Assembly (NCBI GenBank): GCA_951813625.1
Contig: CATOTS010000012.1
Coordinates: 1-64,000 of the forward strand
Length of the DNA: 64,000 nt
Source of the DNA: an uncultured Caldilineaceae bacterium
GTDB lineage: Bacteria > Chloroflexota > Anaerolineae > Caldilineales > Caldilineaceae
Reading direction: 5' to 3'
Part shown: piece by piece, positions 1 through 9,378 of the stretch
Numbering within the stretch: the first letter of the stretch is position 1
Layout of the letters: each line of letters starts with the position of its first letter
The notes under the pieces: model-generated
Seen by the model: the letters and a program-made list of their open reading frames with translations, nothing else
Database searches by the model: none
What the model was told of the DNA's origin: nothing
Position numbers and translations under genes: made by a program

Positions 1-225
1 AAGTTCGATGCGGTTCCACGCCGCCAGTGAGAGGCGCTTGTCGTGACTGCGGTCTACGGACCAGTCCTGCGGCCGCGGCGACAATTGCCAGTCGGTCAGA
101 AGGAGCGCACTGCTTGCGATAAGCCAGGCGAGCCCGATCCAGGCCAGCCACCCAGCCAGGGTGGCGGCGACGAGAAACAGGGCAGTAGCCGCCAGCAGAA
201 GCAGCCCGCGAACCGTTAGTTGCAT
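1..225 (-). CDS. DUF58-like membrane protein, N-terminal fragment
   Basis: The frame opens at an ATG on the minus strand and runs off the left edge, so only the first 75 residues are seen. Residues 5-45 are almost wholly hydrophobic and could form two close membrane spans. They are followed by the segment SVDRSHDKRLSLAAWNRI. A membrane pair followed by a polar 'HDxRLSL' stretch is the usual beginning of DUF58 proteins, which in many bacteria sit next to MoxR-type AAA ATPases and carry a von Willebrand A-like core. Neither the core nor the neighbour is visible here, so the family call rests on the N-terminus alone. The frame is too short to have been listed by a length-filtered ORF search. Confidence 0.6.
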   Translation of the reverse strand, partial: MQLTVRGLLLLAATALFLVAATLAGWLAWIGLAWLIASSALLLTDWQLSPRPQDWSVDRSHDKRLSLAAWNRIEL

Positions 226-693
226 GGATGTATGAACGGCAGCTGTTGGTGGTCAGCTCTTCTTCCTCAGCAACCGCGCCAAGTGGATTCGTAGGCTGCT
301 GCCAGGTACGGAGAACTGAGAGTAGGAACGCCGGGAGACAGCATCTGGGGCATGCGGCTGTTGCAGGCGTCTGAAAGTGGCCGGTACATCACCGGCGTCC
401 GCTAGCGGCACAACCTTGCAGAGGCCCGTCCTCCGATGCCAACTGCTTAGCCGTCAGCGGCCGGCTGTTCTGTGGCCTCCGCGCGCCCTCATGCCGGCAA
501 GTATAACACGAGTAGTTGGTCGTATGAATACCGGGCGAGGAAAAAGGGCGGCTGCAACAAGTGTGGAGGCGCGGACGAGGCGACCGTTGCAAAACGGTCC
601 GAAAGCGTTCCGAATGATGGCCGGAAAGATGCCTCCGGCGGCAGTAGAATCATGGCATCGACAGTTTGAAGTGCGTGTTTAGGAGGATTCGCC
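226..693. other. Divergent intergenic region, no gene recognised
   Basis: These 468 bases separate the leftward DUF58-like gene from the rightward secreted-protein gene, so they should hold two divergent promoters. Short open frames occur on both strands, but none has a ribosome binding site or a protein-like composition (they are Arg/Pro/Ala-rich shadow frames). I could not pick out a convincing -35/-10 pair. An AGGAGG-type ribosome binding site near 681-687 belongs to the downstream gene. Confidence 0.5.
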
Positions 694-1947
694 ATGATTA
701 TACGATTTCTGCTGACAGGTGCGACGCTGCTGCTGCTGACCCTGGTTGCTTCGGTAGGCGCAGCCGCCAGCGCCGAGCCGAACTGGGTCCCGCTCACCGC
801 GCTCGAGAACGTGCGCGCGTATGCGGCCGCCTCCCGCGTGGACGGGCGCAGTTACGCGGTCGACGGCGGCCGCCTCTATGGCGGCAGCGGCGGCGTCTGG
901 GAGCTGGCCGCCGCGCCGCCCGGCGTCGTGGTCAACGCCGTCACCGTGGACCGGGCCGACCCGGACACGGTTTTCATCGGCGCGGCCAACAAACTGAGCG
1001 TGTACGTCTCCCGCAACGCCGGCAAGCGCTGGGCCGAGGTCCCCATGGATACGGCGGCGATCGGCGGCGTGACCGCGTTGGCGTTCGACGCGGCCAACCG
1101 GCTGCTCTACGTCGGCACCGATAGCGATGGCGTCTACCGGCTGCGCGACCTGGGCGCCGGGGGCAAGGGTGGAATGATCGCCAGCGGTCATCTCCTCTTG
1201 GAAGAGCCGGTACAGGAGATCGCCGCCGACAGCACAGGCGCTGGGTTGGCGTTCGTGCGCACGCTGAAAAAACTGTACCGGTCCGAGGCGTTCGGGCTGC
1301 GCTGGGTCGCCGTCGACAGTCTACCGGCTCTGCCGACCGCGCTGGACATTGCCGACACAACGCCGCCGACGGTCTTTGTGGGCACGGCTGGCGCCGGCGT
1401 CGTTGTCAGCCGCGATGGCGTCACCTGGCGGTCGAGCGGTCAGGCGACGCAAGACAACATTGACGGCCGGTTTGCGATCAGCGACCTGGCAGTCGATGCC
1501 GCGCAGCCGGAGGTGGTCTACGCCGGCTCGGTACGAACGGATTCGGGCGATCTTCAACTGACGTCCAGCCGCGTGGCGATGAGTACGGACGGCGGCGCCC
1601 ACTGGTCAACTCTAGCCGAGTTGGATGATCTTCACACGGCCGAACTGCTGCCTGTCACCGGCAGTACCGGCGCGGTCTACGTTCTGACGACCGCCAGCCG
1701 CAGACCGCTGGCGGTCGGCGTCGAGACGCCGGCGAAGGTGCGGGAAAGCGCAGAGCGGTCGGCCTCCGGGCTGAGCGCCACGCAACTGCTGGCCTGGATT
1801 CTGGCGGGCAATGCCAGCGCCGCGTTCGCCATCTTCGTGTTCTCCGAATTCAGGGGCGGGAGGCGTAGAATCCACCCGGGCCTGCAAACTTCGCGGCGGC
1901 GAACCGCGGTTCCTCCGGTCGAGTTGGGCACACTGCAGCCCGGCTGA
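694..1947 (+). CDS. Secreted, C-terminally anchored beta-propeller-like protein
   Basis: The product is 417 residues. Residues 1-27 form a signal peptide (hydrophobic LLLLTLVASVGAAASA). The body contains repeated short motifs such as TVFIGAANKLSVYVSRNAGKR, VFVGTAGAGVVVSRDGVTW and RVAMSTDGGAHW. These are Asp-box/BNR-like turns typical of sialidase-type or Ycf48-like beta-propellers. Near residues 362-386 a hydrophobic segment precedes RGGRRR, which suggests a C-terminal membrane anchor with a basic cytosolic tail. A clear AGGAGG lies 8 bases before the ATG. The Asp boxes suggest a binding or scaffold role outside the membrane, but no catalytic residues are evident. The substrate is unknown. 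Confidence 0.65.
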   Translation: MIIRFLLTGATLLLLTLVASVGAAASAEPNWVPLTALENVRAYAAASRVDGRSYAVDGGRLYGGSGGVWELAAAPPGVVVNAVTVDRADPDTVFIGAANKLSVYVSRNAGKRWAEVPMDTAAIGGVTALAFDAANRLLYVGTDSDGVYRLRDLGAGGKGGMIASGHLLLEEPVQEIAADSTGAGLAFVRTLKKLYRSEAFGLRWVAVDSLPALPTALDIADTTPPTVFVGTAGAGVVVSRDGVTWRSSGQATQDNIDGRFAISDLAVDAAQPEVVYAGSVRTDSGDLQLTSSRVAMSTDGGAHWSTLAELDDLHTAELLPVTGSTGAVYVLTTASRRPLAVGVETPAKVRESAERSASGLSATQLLAWILAGNASAAFAIFVFSEFRGGRRRIHPGLQTSRRRTAVPPVELGTLQPG

Positions 1948-2053
1948 TGGGGCGCGGCCGTCGCGCGGATGCCAGTGGTCAATCAGGGATGGGTTATCTC
2001 TTTTGGCGAGGCGCCAGGCAAGGCGGCGGCCGGGGACCGACCTGTTGGAGGCT

Positions 2054-2815
2054 TTAGCGCAGCTGGGGAAAGGCCGATGCGATCACCAGGCCGGCGAAAA
2101 TGAGCATCGTCAGAAAACCTCGCCCGCCTGCGAAGAGGAAGAAGAGCGCCCACGGCGCCACGCCCAGGAGCGTGCCGGCAAGGGCATAGTGCGGCAGCTT
2201 GCGCCCGCGGCGGTTGCCCACCGCACGGCGAATGATACGGGCCAGGAGCGTCCCCGCGCCGGACCCGGCGATGAAGGCGATGAAGAAGCCGAAGAAGCCA
2301 ATGCTGCTGAGAAGAAAGCCGATTATCGGCGCGCCGATAATCGATACGATGAAGCCCACCGCCAGCGCGACGATGTTGTCGCGGCCGAGGGCATTGAAGT
2401 AGATATTCTGCTGTTCGCGTACGCAATTGTTGCAACGGTAGCCGACCGGCGTGCGCACGGCGCACTCCATGCAGATTGGGTTGCCGCACTTGTTGCAGCG
2501 CAGGAGCGTCTCCCGGTCCGGGTGGTTGGCGCAGGTCAGGCTTACCGGTTCGCCGTCGCTGCCAACTGCAAGCGGGGCCGGCTTGCCGTCGTAGATGGCG
2601 CGCCGCGCCGGATCGCCGAGGACAGCGTAGGCCTCTTCGACTGCCGCCAGCTTTTGCTCGGCATAGGCCCGGTCCTCGGCGGACTCGAGCAGTTCCGGCC
2701 GGTAGAGATTGAGCAGACGCTGATACTGCCGCGCAATCTCCTCCTGCGCGGCGTCTTCCGGCACGTCAAGCGTACGATAGTGCTCCTCTGCGGGTTGACG
2801 CGATTCGTCTGTCAT
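2054..2815 (-). CDS. J-domain-like / B-box zinc finger membrane protein
   Basis: The product is 253 residues from the ATG at 2813-2815, which has GAAGG about 9 bases upstream. A TTG at 2837-2839 would add 8 residues. The N-terminal 60 residues resemble a J domain (HYRTLDVP, YRPELLES, AYAVLGDPARRAIYDG), but the HPD tripeptide that stimulates Hsp70 is replaced by YRPE. Next comes a Cys/His-rich finger (CANH, CNKC, CMEC, CNNC), then three or four hydrophobic segments ending near the C-terminus. Proteins that combine a degenerate J domain, a zinc finger and membrane spans are known as uncharacterised families, and no activity can be assigned. It lies 67 bases downstream of nadK on the same strand and may be cotranscribed with it. 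Confidence 0.65.
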   Translation of the reverse strand: MTDESRQPAEEHYRTLDVPEDAAQEEIARQYQRLLNLYRPELLESAEDRAYAEQKLAAVEEAYAVLGDPARRAIYDGKPAPLAVGSDGEPVSLTCANHPDRETLLRCNKCGNPICMECAVRTPVGYRCNNCVREQQNIYFNALGRDNIVALAVGFIVSIIGAPIIGFLLSSIGFFGFFIAFIAGSGAGTLLARIIRRAVGNRRGRKLPHYALAGTLLGVAPWALFFLFAGGRGFLTMLIFAGLVIASAFPQLR

Positions 2816-2882
2816 CAGATTTCGCCTTCTACGACTCAATCACCGCGCCGGGGATGAACGCGGCCGCGGCACGGCGCCGCCT

Positions 2883-3749
2883 TCACTTCAGCTTGTCCAT
2901 CAGCGTCTGATAGAAGTAGCTGCGCGGCCGCAGGCGGACAAAGCGGGCCTGATACGGGCTGCTGTCTACGACGATTTCGTCCGAGTCATCGACTTCAACT
3001 TCAAACTGGCCGTCCACGGTCAGCATCGCCGAATGGTCGCTGTAGACGCGCAGGCGCACTTCGGTGCCCTCGGAAAGGACCACGGCCCGGTCCATGCTCA
3101 TGTGGGCAGCGACCGGGATCACGAGGATGTTGCGCAGCTCCGGCGGCAGGATCGGGCCGCCTGCGGCCAGGGCGTAGGCAGTGCTGCCGGTTGCGGTGCT
3201 GACGATCAGCCCGTCGCAGGTGTAGGTCGTCAGATAACCGCCGTCCAGGTTGGCGCTCACGCGCACGATGCGGGCGAGGCTGCCGCGGCTGAGGACGACG
3301 TCGTTGAGGGCGTCAAAAGCGCACCGCACCGCGCGCGCCCCGCCGTTGGCGGCCGCCTTTTCCACCAGTGCCCTCACCATGAGCCGCTCTTCGATCCAGT
3401 AGTCGCCGCGCAGTAGCTGCTCCAGGGGCGTGCGCCAGTCCTGGGGAAAGATTTCAGCCAGAAAACCGAGGCGCCCCATCTTCACGCCCAACATCGGTAC
3501 GTTGCAGGCCGCGCCGAGTCGCGCCGCGCGCAACATCGTGCCGTCCCCGCCGAGCGTGATCAGCAGGTCAACGTCGGGTAGCCTGGCCTCGATGGCGTCG
3601 GCGTCCCAGGCCGAGTGACGCCAGGTCCCATCCACGCCGGCGCGCTGCAGGAACTGCTCCATCTGGCCCGCGAGTTCGAGCGACTCCGGTTTGCGCGGGT
3701 GATGCAGAATGCCTATGCGTTGAAATCCGCTTCCGGCAGATTCGGTCAT
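2883..3749 (-). CDS. nadK: NAD kinase
   Basis: The enzyme phosphorylates NAD to NADP using ATP or polyphosphate. The 288-residue protein carries the defining GGDGTMLRAAR motif of the NAD kinase/diacylglycerol kinase fold, then GVKMGRLGFLAE, the NDVVLSRG substrate loop and the glycine-rich TGSTAYALAAGGPI segment. Its length is normal for the family. I chose the ATG at 3747-3749, which has GAGAG about 10 bases upstream. An in-frame ATG at 3812 would add 21 residues with no homology-like content. The gene is divergent from the metallophosphoesterase gene and is followed by the J-domain-like gene. Confidence 0.93.
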   Translation of the reverse strand: MTESAGSGFQRIGILHHPRKPESLELAGQMEQFLQRAGVDGTWRHSAWDADAIEARLPDVDLLITLGGDGTMLRAARLGAACNVPMLGVKMGRLGFLAEIFPQDWRTPLEQLLRGDYWIEERLMVRALVEKAAANGGARAVRCAFDALNDVVLSRGSLARIVRVSANLDGGYLTTYTCDGLIVSTATGSTAYALAAGGPILPPELRNILVIPVAAHMSMDRAVVLSEGTEVRLRVYSDHSAMLTVDGQFEVEVDDSDEIVVDSSPYQARFVRLRPRSYFYQTLMDKLK

Positions 3750-3870
3750 CGCAGATAATCTCTCAATATCAGTGCGCCGCAGGTTCTCCAGTTTACATCC
3801 ATAGAAGCACATTCAGACAAATATGTCTATACCTTTTGAGGTGAAATCCCGCCTGTGATAAGATGCGTGT

Positions 3871-4665
3871 ATGCGCGTACTGATAATCTCCGACATTCAC
3901 GCGAACTTTGTCGCTCTCGAAACGGTCATGTCCGATGCTGCCGGCCGTTACGATACGATCTGGTGTTTGGGCGACGTTGTCGGCTATGGCCCGGCGCCGA
4001 ATGAGTGCGTCGATCTTGTCGAGGCCGAGGCCGACCTGTGCGTCGTCGGCAACCACGATTGGGCTGTGTTGGGGCACCCCGATCTCGATATCGGGCATTT
4101 CAATCCCCTTGCGCGCGCGGCCGTTGAGTGGACCCAGGGCCAGCTGAGCGAGAAGAGTCACAACTACCTTGCCAGTCTGCCAGCGGTGCCGCTCGAGCCT
4201 GAAGGCGCAGACGGTATCCTGGTTACCCACGCCAGCCCGCGCGAACCGGTCTCGGAATACGTTCAGTCACCGGAAGTCGCGCTGGAAAATTTCTCCCACT
4301 TCGAGACCAAAATGTGCCTGGTGGGCCACACCCACAGGCCGGCCATCTTTCACTGGCAGCTGAGGAAAATATATTCCCGGCGCGGCCGGCGGAACGGCAT
4401 TCCGGTGACTGTTGACTATCTCCGCCCCTACGAGGGTCAATGCGTGCGGCTGGAGTTGACCGAACTGCAGCGGCTGATCCTCAACCCGGGCAGTGTCGGC
4501 CAGCCGCGCGATAATGATCCAAGGGCCGCTTACGCCCTGCTGGACCTGGAAGCCCTCACCTGGGAACAGTGCCGCGTGGCCTATCCGATCGATCTGACCC
4601 AAAGCCAGATGCGCGCCGCCGAACTGCCGCGCCGCCTGATTGACCGTCTGACGTTCGGCAGCTGA
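3871..4665 (+). CDS. Calcineurin-like metallophosphoesterase
   Basis: The 264-residue protein contains the metallophosphoesterase motifs in order: SDIHANFVAL (D-x-H), GDVVGYGP (GDxxG), GNHD (GNH[DE]), a His in VTHASPRE, and GHTHRP. These residues build a two-metal centre that hydrolyses phosphomono- or diesters. The subfamily resembles YfcE/Metallophos_2 proteins, for which the physiological substrate varies, so none is proposed. No Shine-Dalgarno sequence precedes the ATG. An extended -10-like TGTGATAAG lies only about 10 bases upstream, so the message may be nearly leaderless. The gene is divergent from nadK. Confidence 0.85.
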   Translation: MRVLIISDIHANFVALETVMSDAAGRYDTIWCLGDVVGYGPAPNECVDLVEAEADLCVVGNHDWAVLGHPDLDIGHFNPLARAAVEWTQGQLSEKSHNYLASLPAVPLEPEGADGILVTHASPREPVSEYVQSPEVALENFSHFETKMCLVGHTHRPAIFHWQLRKIYSRRGRRNGIPVTVDYLRPYEGQCVRLELTELQRLILNPGSVGQPRDNDPRAAYALLDLEALTWEQCRVAYPIDLTQSQMRAAELPRRLIDRLTFGS

Positions 4666-4705
4666 ACTGCGCTCGGCTTGAGAGCCGGGCCTGCCCTCCT
4701 TTCCT

Positions 4706-7249
4706 TCATTCTTCGTTCCTCGTCTGCCCCATCTCCAGCCGGTTGTACATCTCGAACCAGTCGGGCAGGTCCTTGCTGCGGTCGTGCGCCTTGCGCCGTT
4801 CATCCTCCCGCCGCCAGACGATCATCCGCCGCGTGATCTCCTCCTTGACGCTTCTGGGATTGGGCACGTGATCAAAAGTGAACGCGCCCTCACCGGCTGC
4901 GGTCTGCACGATGATATTGCCGAAGTTGAGCATCATTTTCAGCGGTGAGTCCATCTCCAGGCTGATGTCCTGAATGTCGCTGAGCTGCGCCTCGCGGCGT
5001 TGTTCGCTGAGAAAAAGCGGCAGCTTTTCGATGTCGATGATCCGGTCCGCCGTGACCGTGTAGGTGTCGTTCCACCAGTCGGTCACAGCCCAGGCGATCC
5101 AGCCCAGCGTCGCCAGCATCAGCCCGCCGCCTGAGAGCAGCAGCGTCGTCGCGCCCAGACTGGACTGGAGCCCCTCCAGCAGCCCAGCCGGCGCAAGCCC
5201 GCCCGACAGAACAAGGATTTCGACCAGTAGCAGCAGGCAGGGCAGCGCGACCTGGACAAAGAGCACCCACCAGTGCTTGTGCCACACGACTCGCTCCGTC
5301 GCTTCCCAATCGAGGGCGCCGTCTACTTTGGCCTTTTGCCGCACTCTTTCCCACACTCTTTCCCACACACTCTGTCCTGCCGTCGAACTGTCCGCAGCCG
5401 GCGGCGCTTCATCGGTCCGTACCCGGCTCGGCAGGTCAACGGTCAGGCCCAGCCGCTTCTCCAGCGCGTTCTGGATATCCAGCTTGTTTTCGGCGCTCGC
5501 CCGTTGCTGCCGAAGGCTGCGCTGATGGAAGATCGCGGCCCGCAAGTCGTCGGCCGCGCCTACGAAGTCGAAATCAATCGAGCCTGTCGTGCCGGCGGTA
5601 AAGACCGACAGGCTGCCGAAGTTGAGCAGATTACCCCAGAAGGACGTCGACACGTCCACGCGTTGGATCTGTTCCAAAAGTGCCTCGCGCCGCTGTTCGC
5701 TGAAAAAGATCACCTTCTCCTGCTGAATTACGCGCCGGTTGGTGACGATAAAAAAGTCATTAAGGTAGTTGAGGACGCCCCAGATCAGCCCCAGGCCGAC
5801 CAGCATCGCGCTGAAGCTCAGGGGGATCCACAGCGCGATGCCAAAGACAGTGAAAATCCACGTCAGACCAACGCCGGCGAGGAGGGCAACCAGGGTCACC
5901 TGCGATTTCCCCAGCAGCGCCAGCCAGTGCCGCAGATGCAGGCTGACCAGGAGCTCGCCCTTGCGCAGCCACCTGTAGTCCTGCCGCTGCTGCTGCTGCT
6001 CGGCATCGTCTGCCACTTCAGGCAGCCGCGCCACGACCTTTTCCAGCACCTCCGGGCCGCAGATCTGCCCGAATCGTCTGAAGTCCTGCCGGTGCAGGCG
6101 CAGCCAGAGGCTGCCCGGCTCCGATTCAACCGTCAGTTCAATATGATTGGGAGCCAGCAGCGCGGTCTCGTTAAAGGAGAAAATGCCGCGCACCGGCGCA
6201 CGCGGCAGGGCGCGATTCTCCTCGTCGAGCGCGCTCATCACGGCCCGGCTGTTTTCGAGCAGAACCCACATGCTGTCGCCGCTGTCTCCCTGCTGCATGA
6301 TCGGATGGAACTGCGGAATGCGGTGGAAGCTGCAAAAGCCGGCCAGCTGGATCTGTTCGTGGGGTGTCAGCCCGGCGAAAATGGAGATGGCGCTGATCGT
6401 CTTCGCCGGAAGCAGCTGGATCTCGCGGTCGATTGCCAGCGGAAAGCGGCGCCCGACCTGCCGCATCGTGCGCCAGGGCAGTTCGAAGACGGTCGTTTCG
6501 GTCTTGGCCTCGGCCCAGTGGCCGTATTTGTCCGCCGGCGCATTGTGGACCGAGCCCACGCTGCCGGGGAAGCCGAACGAGTTTCCCGTTCCCAGCCACA
6601 GCTTGTTGTCCGTTCGGCGCGGATGGTAGAGTTCGACCTGCCCCTCGGCGATCAGGAAAAGTGAATCGGGGGTCTCGTTCTGCGTGTAGAGAATAGTGCC
6701 TGCCGCCACCTTCCGGCTGCTGACCTCTTCGGCCAGGAACCCCAATATGACCATGTCGACATCGGTCAGCAGCGGCATCGTGCGCAGACGGTTGACGATC
6801 GCCTGATACGCGGTCTGCTGATGGGCCGAGGGATAGCGGTAGAGAAGCTGCTCCAGCGTCGAGCGATCGACGCAGAGCGCGGTCACGGCCTCTTCCGCCG
6901 TCGCCGTGCTGATATATTTGAGGCTAAACGTCAGTTCGTAGCGGCAGATGATGCCGCCGGCGCCGACAAGACGGGAGATTCTCTCCTCGTTGCCGGAGCC
7001 GTTGGCGTCGACGTCGCGTCTTAAGACGCGCACCGTCCCGCTGAGGACGAAAAAGAGGAACTCGGCGGCATCATCCTGCCGCGTCAGTTCGGCGCCGGCG
7101 GCAAAGTCGACGACCAGCGAGTTCGGCTGCAGGAGTCCGGCGACCTCTTCAATCGGAAGTCCCTCCAGGTAGGCGAGGGATTTCAGCAGCTCCGTCGAGG
7201 GCGGAGAGCCGGCAAACCGCGTCAGGTCGGCGGGTGTGACGCGCGTCAT
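4706..7249 (-). CDS. Triple cyclic-nucleotide-binding, double PH-domain membrane protein
   Basis: The protein is 847 residues. Roughly residues 35-155, 165-275 and 290-400 look like three successive cyclic-nucleotide-binding beta-barrels (for example LYTQNETPDSLFLIAEGQVEL and IMQQGDSGDSMWVLLE). The canonical phosphate-binding cassette (RxA) is not obvious in any of them. Two repeats follow, at about 440-590 and 660-830. Each has a pair of membrane spans and then a bacterial PH (bPH2/YdbS-like) domain. The repeats share NRRVIQQEKVIFFSEQRREALL versus ADRIIDIEKLPLFLSEQRREA, evidence of internal duplication. The start codon directly abuts the uvrC stop codon (TAG|ATG), so translation is probably coupled. 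A regulatory or stress-sensing role at the membrane is possible but unproven. Confidence 0.75.
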   Translation of the reverse strand: MTRVTPADLTRFAGSPPSTELLKSLAYLEGLPIEEVAGLLQPNSLVVDFAAGAELTRQDDAAEFLFFVLSGTVRVLRRDVDANGSGNEERISRLVGAGGIICRYELTFSLKYISTATAEEAVTALCVDRSTLEQLLYRYPSAHQQTAYQAIVNRLRTMPLLTDVDMVILGFLAEEVSSRKVAAGTILYTQNETPDSLFLIAEGQVELYHPRRTDNKLWLGTGNSFGFPGSVGSVHNAPADKYGHWAEAKTETTVFELPWRTMRQVGRRFPLAIDREIQLLPAKTISAISIFAGLTPHEQIQLAGFCSFHRIPQFHPIMQQGDSGDSMWVLLENSRAVMSALDEENRALPRAPVRGIFSFNETALLAPNHIELTVESEPGSLWLRLHRQDFRRFGQICGPEVLEKVVARLPEVADDAEQQQQRQDYRWLRKGELLVSLHLRHWLALLGKSQVTLVALLAGVGLTWIFTVFGIALWIPLSFSAMLVGLGLIWGVLNYLNDFFIVTNRRVIQQEKVIFFSEQRREALLEQIQRVDVSTSFWGNLLNFGSLSVFTAGTTGSIDFDFVGAADDLRAAIFHQRSLRQQRASAENKLDIQNALEKRLGLTVDLPSRVRTDEAPPAADSSTAGQSVWERVWERVRQKAKVDGALDWEATERVVWHKHWWVLFVQVALPCLLLLVEILVLSGGLAPAGLLEGLQSSLGATTLLLSGGGLMLATLGWIAWAVTDWWNDTYTVTADRIIDIEKLPLFLSEQRREAQLSDIQDISLEMDSPLKMMLNFGNIIVQTAAGEGAFTFDHVPNPRSVKEEITRRMIVWRREDERRKAHDRSKDLPDWFEMYNRLEMGQTRNEE

Positions 7250-9178
7250 CTACAGGTGCTCCTTGACCGCTTCGGCCGCTTTCCGGTTCATGCCCGGCAC
7301 GACCCGCAGCTCATCCAGCGTGGCCTGCCGGATTTTGTCGACGTCGCCGCTGAAGTATTGCAGCAGGGCTCGGCGCCGTTTAGGGCCGATGCCGGGCAGG
7401 CCGTCCAGCAGCGTCGTTGTCTGTCCTTTGCGGCGCAGGTTGCGATGATAGGTGACGGCGAAGCGGTGGGCCTCGTCGCGGATGCGTTGCACCAGGTAGA
7501 AAGCCTGGCTGCCGCGCCGCAGATGGACCGGGTTGCGGCGTTCGGGCAGGAAGATCTCCTCCTCCCGCTTTGCCAGGCCGGCCACCGGCACCCGGTCGCG
7601 CAGTCCGAACTCCACCAGCACCTCCAGCGCGACCCCGAGTTGACCCTTGCCGCCGTCAACGATCACCAGGTCCGGCAGCAGTTTCCAATGGTCGGCGCTC
7701 GACGCGCGGCGTCCGGGCCGGGCCGGCGTCTCCTCGACCGCACGGCGAAAACGGCGGCGCAGGACCTCGCGCATGCTGGCATAGTCGTCCGGCTCCCCCT
7801 GGCTGCCTTTGCCGCGTATCTTGAAGCGCTTGTACGCCGATTTGAGCGGCACGCCGCGCCCGAAAACGACCATCGAGCCGACCGTGTTCGTTCCCTGCAA
7901 CGTACTGACATCATAGCACTCGACCCGCGTCGGCGGCGTCTCCAGCTCGAGCGCCTCCTGCAGGTCGGCCAGCGCCTCGGTCTGGCGGTTGGAGTCCTCC
8001 GCCCATTGCGACTTCTGCACGCGCAGATATTCCTCGGCGTTGCTCTTAGCGAACTCCATCAATTTTCGCTTCCGGCCCCGCTGCGGCATCCGGATCTCGA
8101 CCTTTGTGCCGCGCACTTTGCTCAGCCAGCCAGCCAGCAGTTCTTGCGTGCGCGGCATGTATTGGACCAGCAGACGCGGCGGGACCTTGCTCAACGCGCC
8201 CCGGCTTGACGGCGCCTCGCCGGCCGCGTCGGCGTAAAAGCGCTGGATGAAGATGCCGATCAGATCGCCCAGGTTCTCGGCCGTGGTCTCCGACAGTTCA
8301 ACCCCTTGCAGCGCGAAGTTCTCGCGGCCGATCAGCCGGCCGCGGCGCACGAGCATGATCTGCACGACAGTGTCGCCGGACTTGGCGTCCTGCGCGATGG
8401 CGACGACATCCTCGTCATCGTGCTGCACGCCCACGACCTTCTGCTGGTGGACGATGCGCTGGGCGGACCTGATCCGATCGCGGTAGACCGCGGCCAGCTC
8501 GAAGTTGAAGCGCTCGGCGGCCTTGCCCATCCTGTTTTCCAGCTGGCCGAGCACGACATCGGTATCGCCCTCAAGAAAGTCGATCAGCTGCGTGATGCCT
8601 TCGCGGTATTCGGCCTGGCTCTGCACACCAATGCAGGGCCCGCCGCACAGTTTCAGATGATAGTAGAGGCAGGGGCTTTCGTCATTGCCGTCGATCGTGC
8701 GATCGCAGTCGAGGTAGGGCACGACCTTGCGCATCGACTCCAGCGTGCTGCTCACCGCCCAGCTGCTGGTAAAGGGACCGAAGTAGCGGGCGCCGTCATC
8801 GAGAATCTGCCGCACGCGCTCCACCTTGGGGAACTCATCCTGCCAGTTGACCTTGATGTACGGATAGCCCTTGTCATCCTTGAGCATGACATTGTAGTGG
8901 GGCTGGTACCGTTTGATCAGGTCGTTCTCAAGGATCAGCGCCTCCATCTCGGTCCGCGTGACCCACCAGGAGACGTTGCGCACCCTGGAGACCATCTCGT
9001 CGATCCGCTGGCCGTGCTTGGCCGAGGACTGGAAATAGCTGCGCACGCGGTGGCGCAGCACGAGCGCCTTGCCCACGTAGAGCACTTTGCCGTGCTCGTC
9101 CCACATCAGATAGCAGCCGGCCTTGCTGGGTAGCTCTGCGAGCTTGTGTTTCAGTTGTTGCGGAAGTCGCGCCTTCAT
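7250..9178 (-). CDS. uvrC: Excinuclease ABC subunit C
   Basis: UvrC makes the two incisions flanking a DNA lesion after handover by UvrA/UvrB. The 642-residue product has an N-terminal GIY-YIG domain (AGCYLMWDEHGKVLYVGKA), the Cys-containing middle region, a UvrB-binding UVR helix pair around residues 205-240, an RNase H-like nuclease domain (ECYDVSTLQGTNTVGSMVVF and VIVDGGKGQLG, supplying acidic residues) and a C-terminal helix-hairpin-helix (LPGIGPKRRRALL, VPGMNRKAAEAVKEHL). The ATG at 9176-9178 begins at the normal family N-terminus. Upstream in-frame codons lead into repeat sequence and are not protein-like. The next gene starts at the very next base after the stop. Confidence 0.95.
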   Translation of the reverse strand: MKARLPQQLKHKLAELPSKAGCYLMWDEHGKVLYVGKALVLRHRVRSYFQSSAKHGQRIDEMVSRVRNVSWWVTRTEMEALILENDLIKRYQPHYNVMLKDDKGYPYIKVNWQDEFPKVERVRQILDDGARYFGPFTSSWAVSSTLESMRKVVPYLDCDRTIDGNDESPCLYYHLKLCGGPCIGVQSQAEYREGITQLIDFLEGDTDVVLGQLENRMGKAAERFNFELAAVYRDRIRSAQRIVHQQKVVGVQHDDEDVVAIAQDAKSGDTVVQIMLVRRGRLIGRENFALQGVELSETTAENLGDLIGIFIQRFYADAAGEAPSSRGALSKVPPRLLVQYMPRTQELLAGWLSKVRGTKVEIRMPQRGRKRKLMEFAKSNAEEYLRVQKSQWAEDSNRQTEALADLQEALELETPPTRVECYDVSTLQGTNTVGSMVVFGRGVPLKSAYKRFKIRGKGSQGEPDDYASMREVLRRRFRRAVEETPARPGRRASSADHWKLLPDLVIVDGGKGQLGVALEVLVEFGLRDRVPVAGLAKREEEIFLPERRNPVHLRRGSQAFYLVQRIRDEAHRFAVTYHRNLRRKGQTTTLLDGLPGIGPKRRRALLQYFSGDVDKIRQATLDELRVVPGMNRKAAEAVKEHL

Positions 9179-9378
9179 GAATTCGATTGTATCACGTCTC
9201 TTTTGGCGGCTCAATTGATTGCCTTTGGCCGGGGCCTGCAGTCCAAAATCTGGGCACACATTCCTAGACCTCGGATAGCAACGGAGTCATGGCCGGTCCA
9301 CGCTCCATGCTCTGGCAGAGTGGAGGAATACGCTTTCCTTTATCCTTTTGGACGGTCGGGCCTGCGGCCCTCCCTTGT

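Noticed and set aside
377-797. Several frames of 65-102 codons on both strands in the first intergenic region
   Set aside because: They overlap each other in opposite strands, lack ribosome binding sites and have Arg/Pro/Ala-biased shadow composition.
5273-6664. 463-codon plus-strand frame inside the cNMP/PH gene
   Set aside because: Opposite a frame with clear domains. The translated sequence is Gln/Arg/Pro-rich without motifs.
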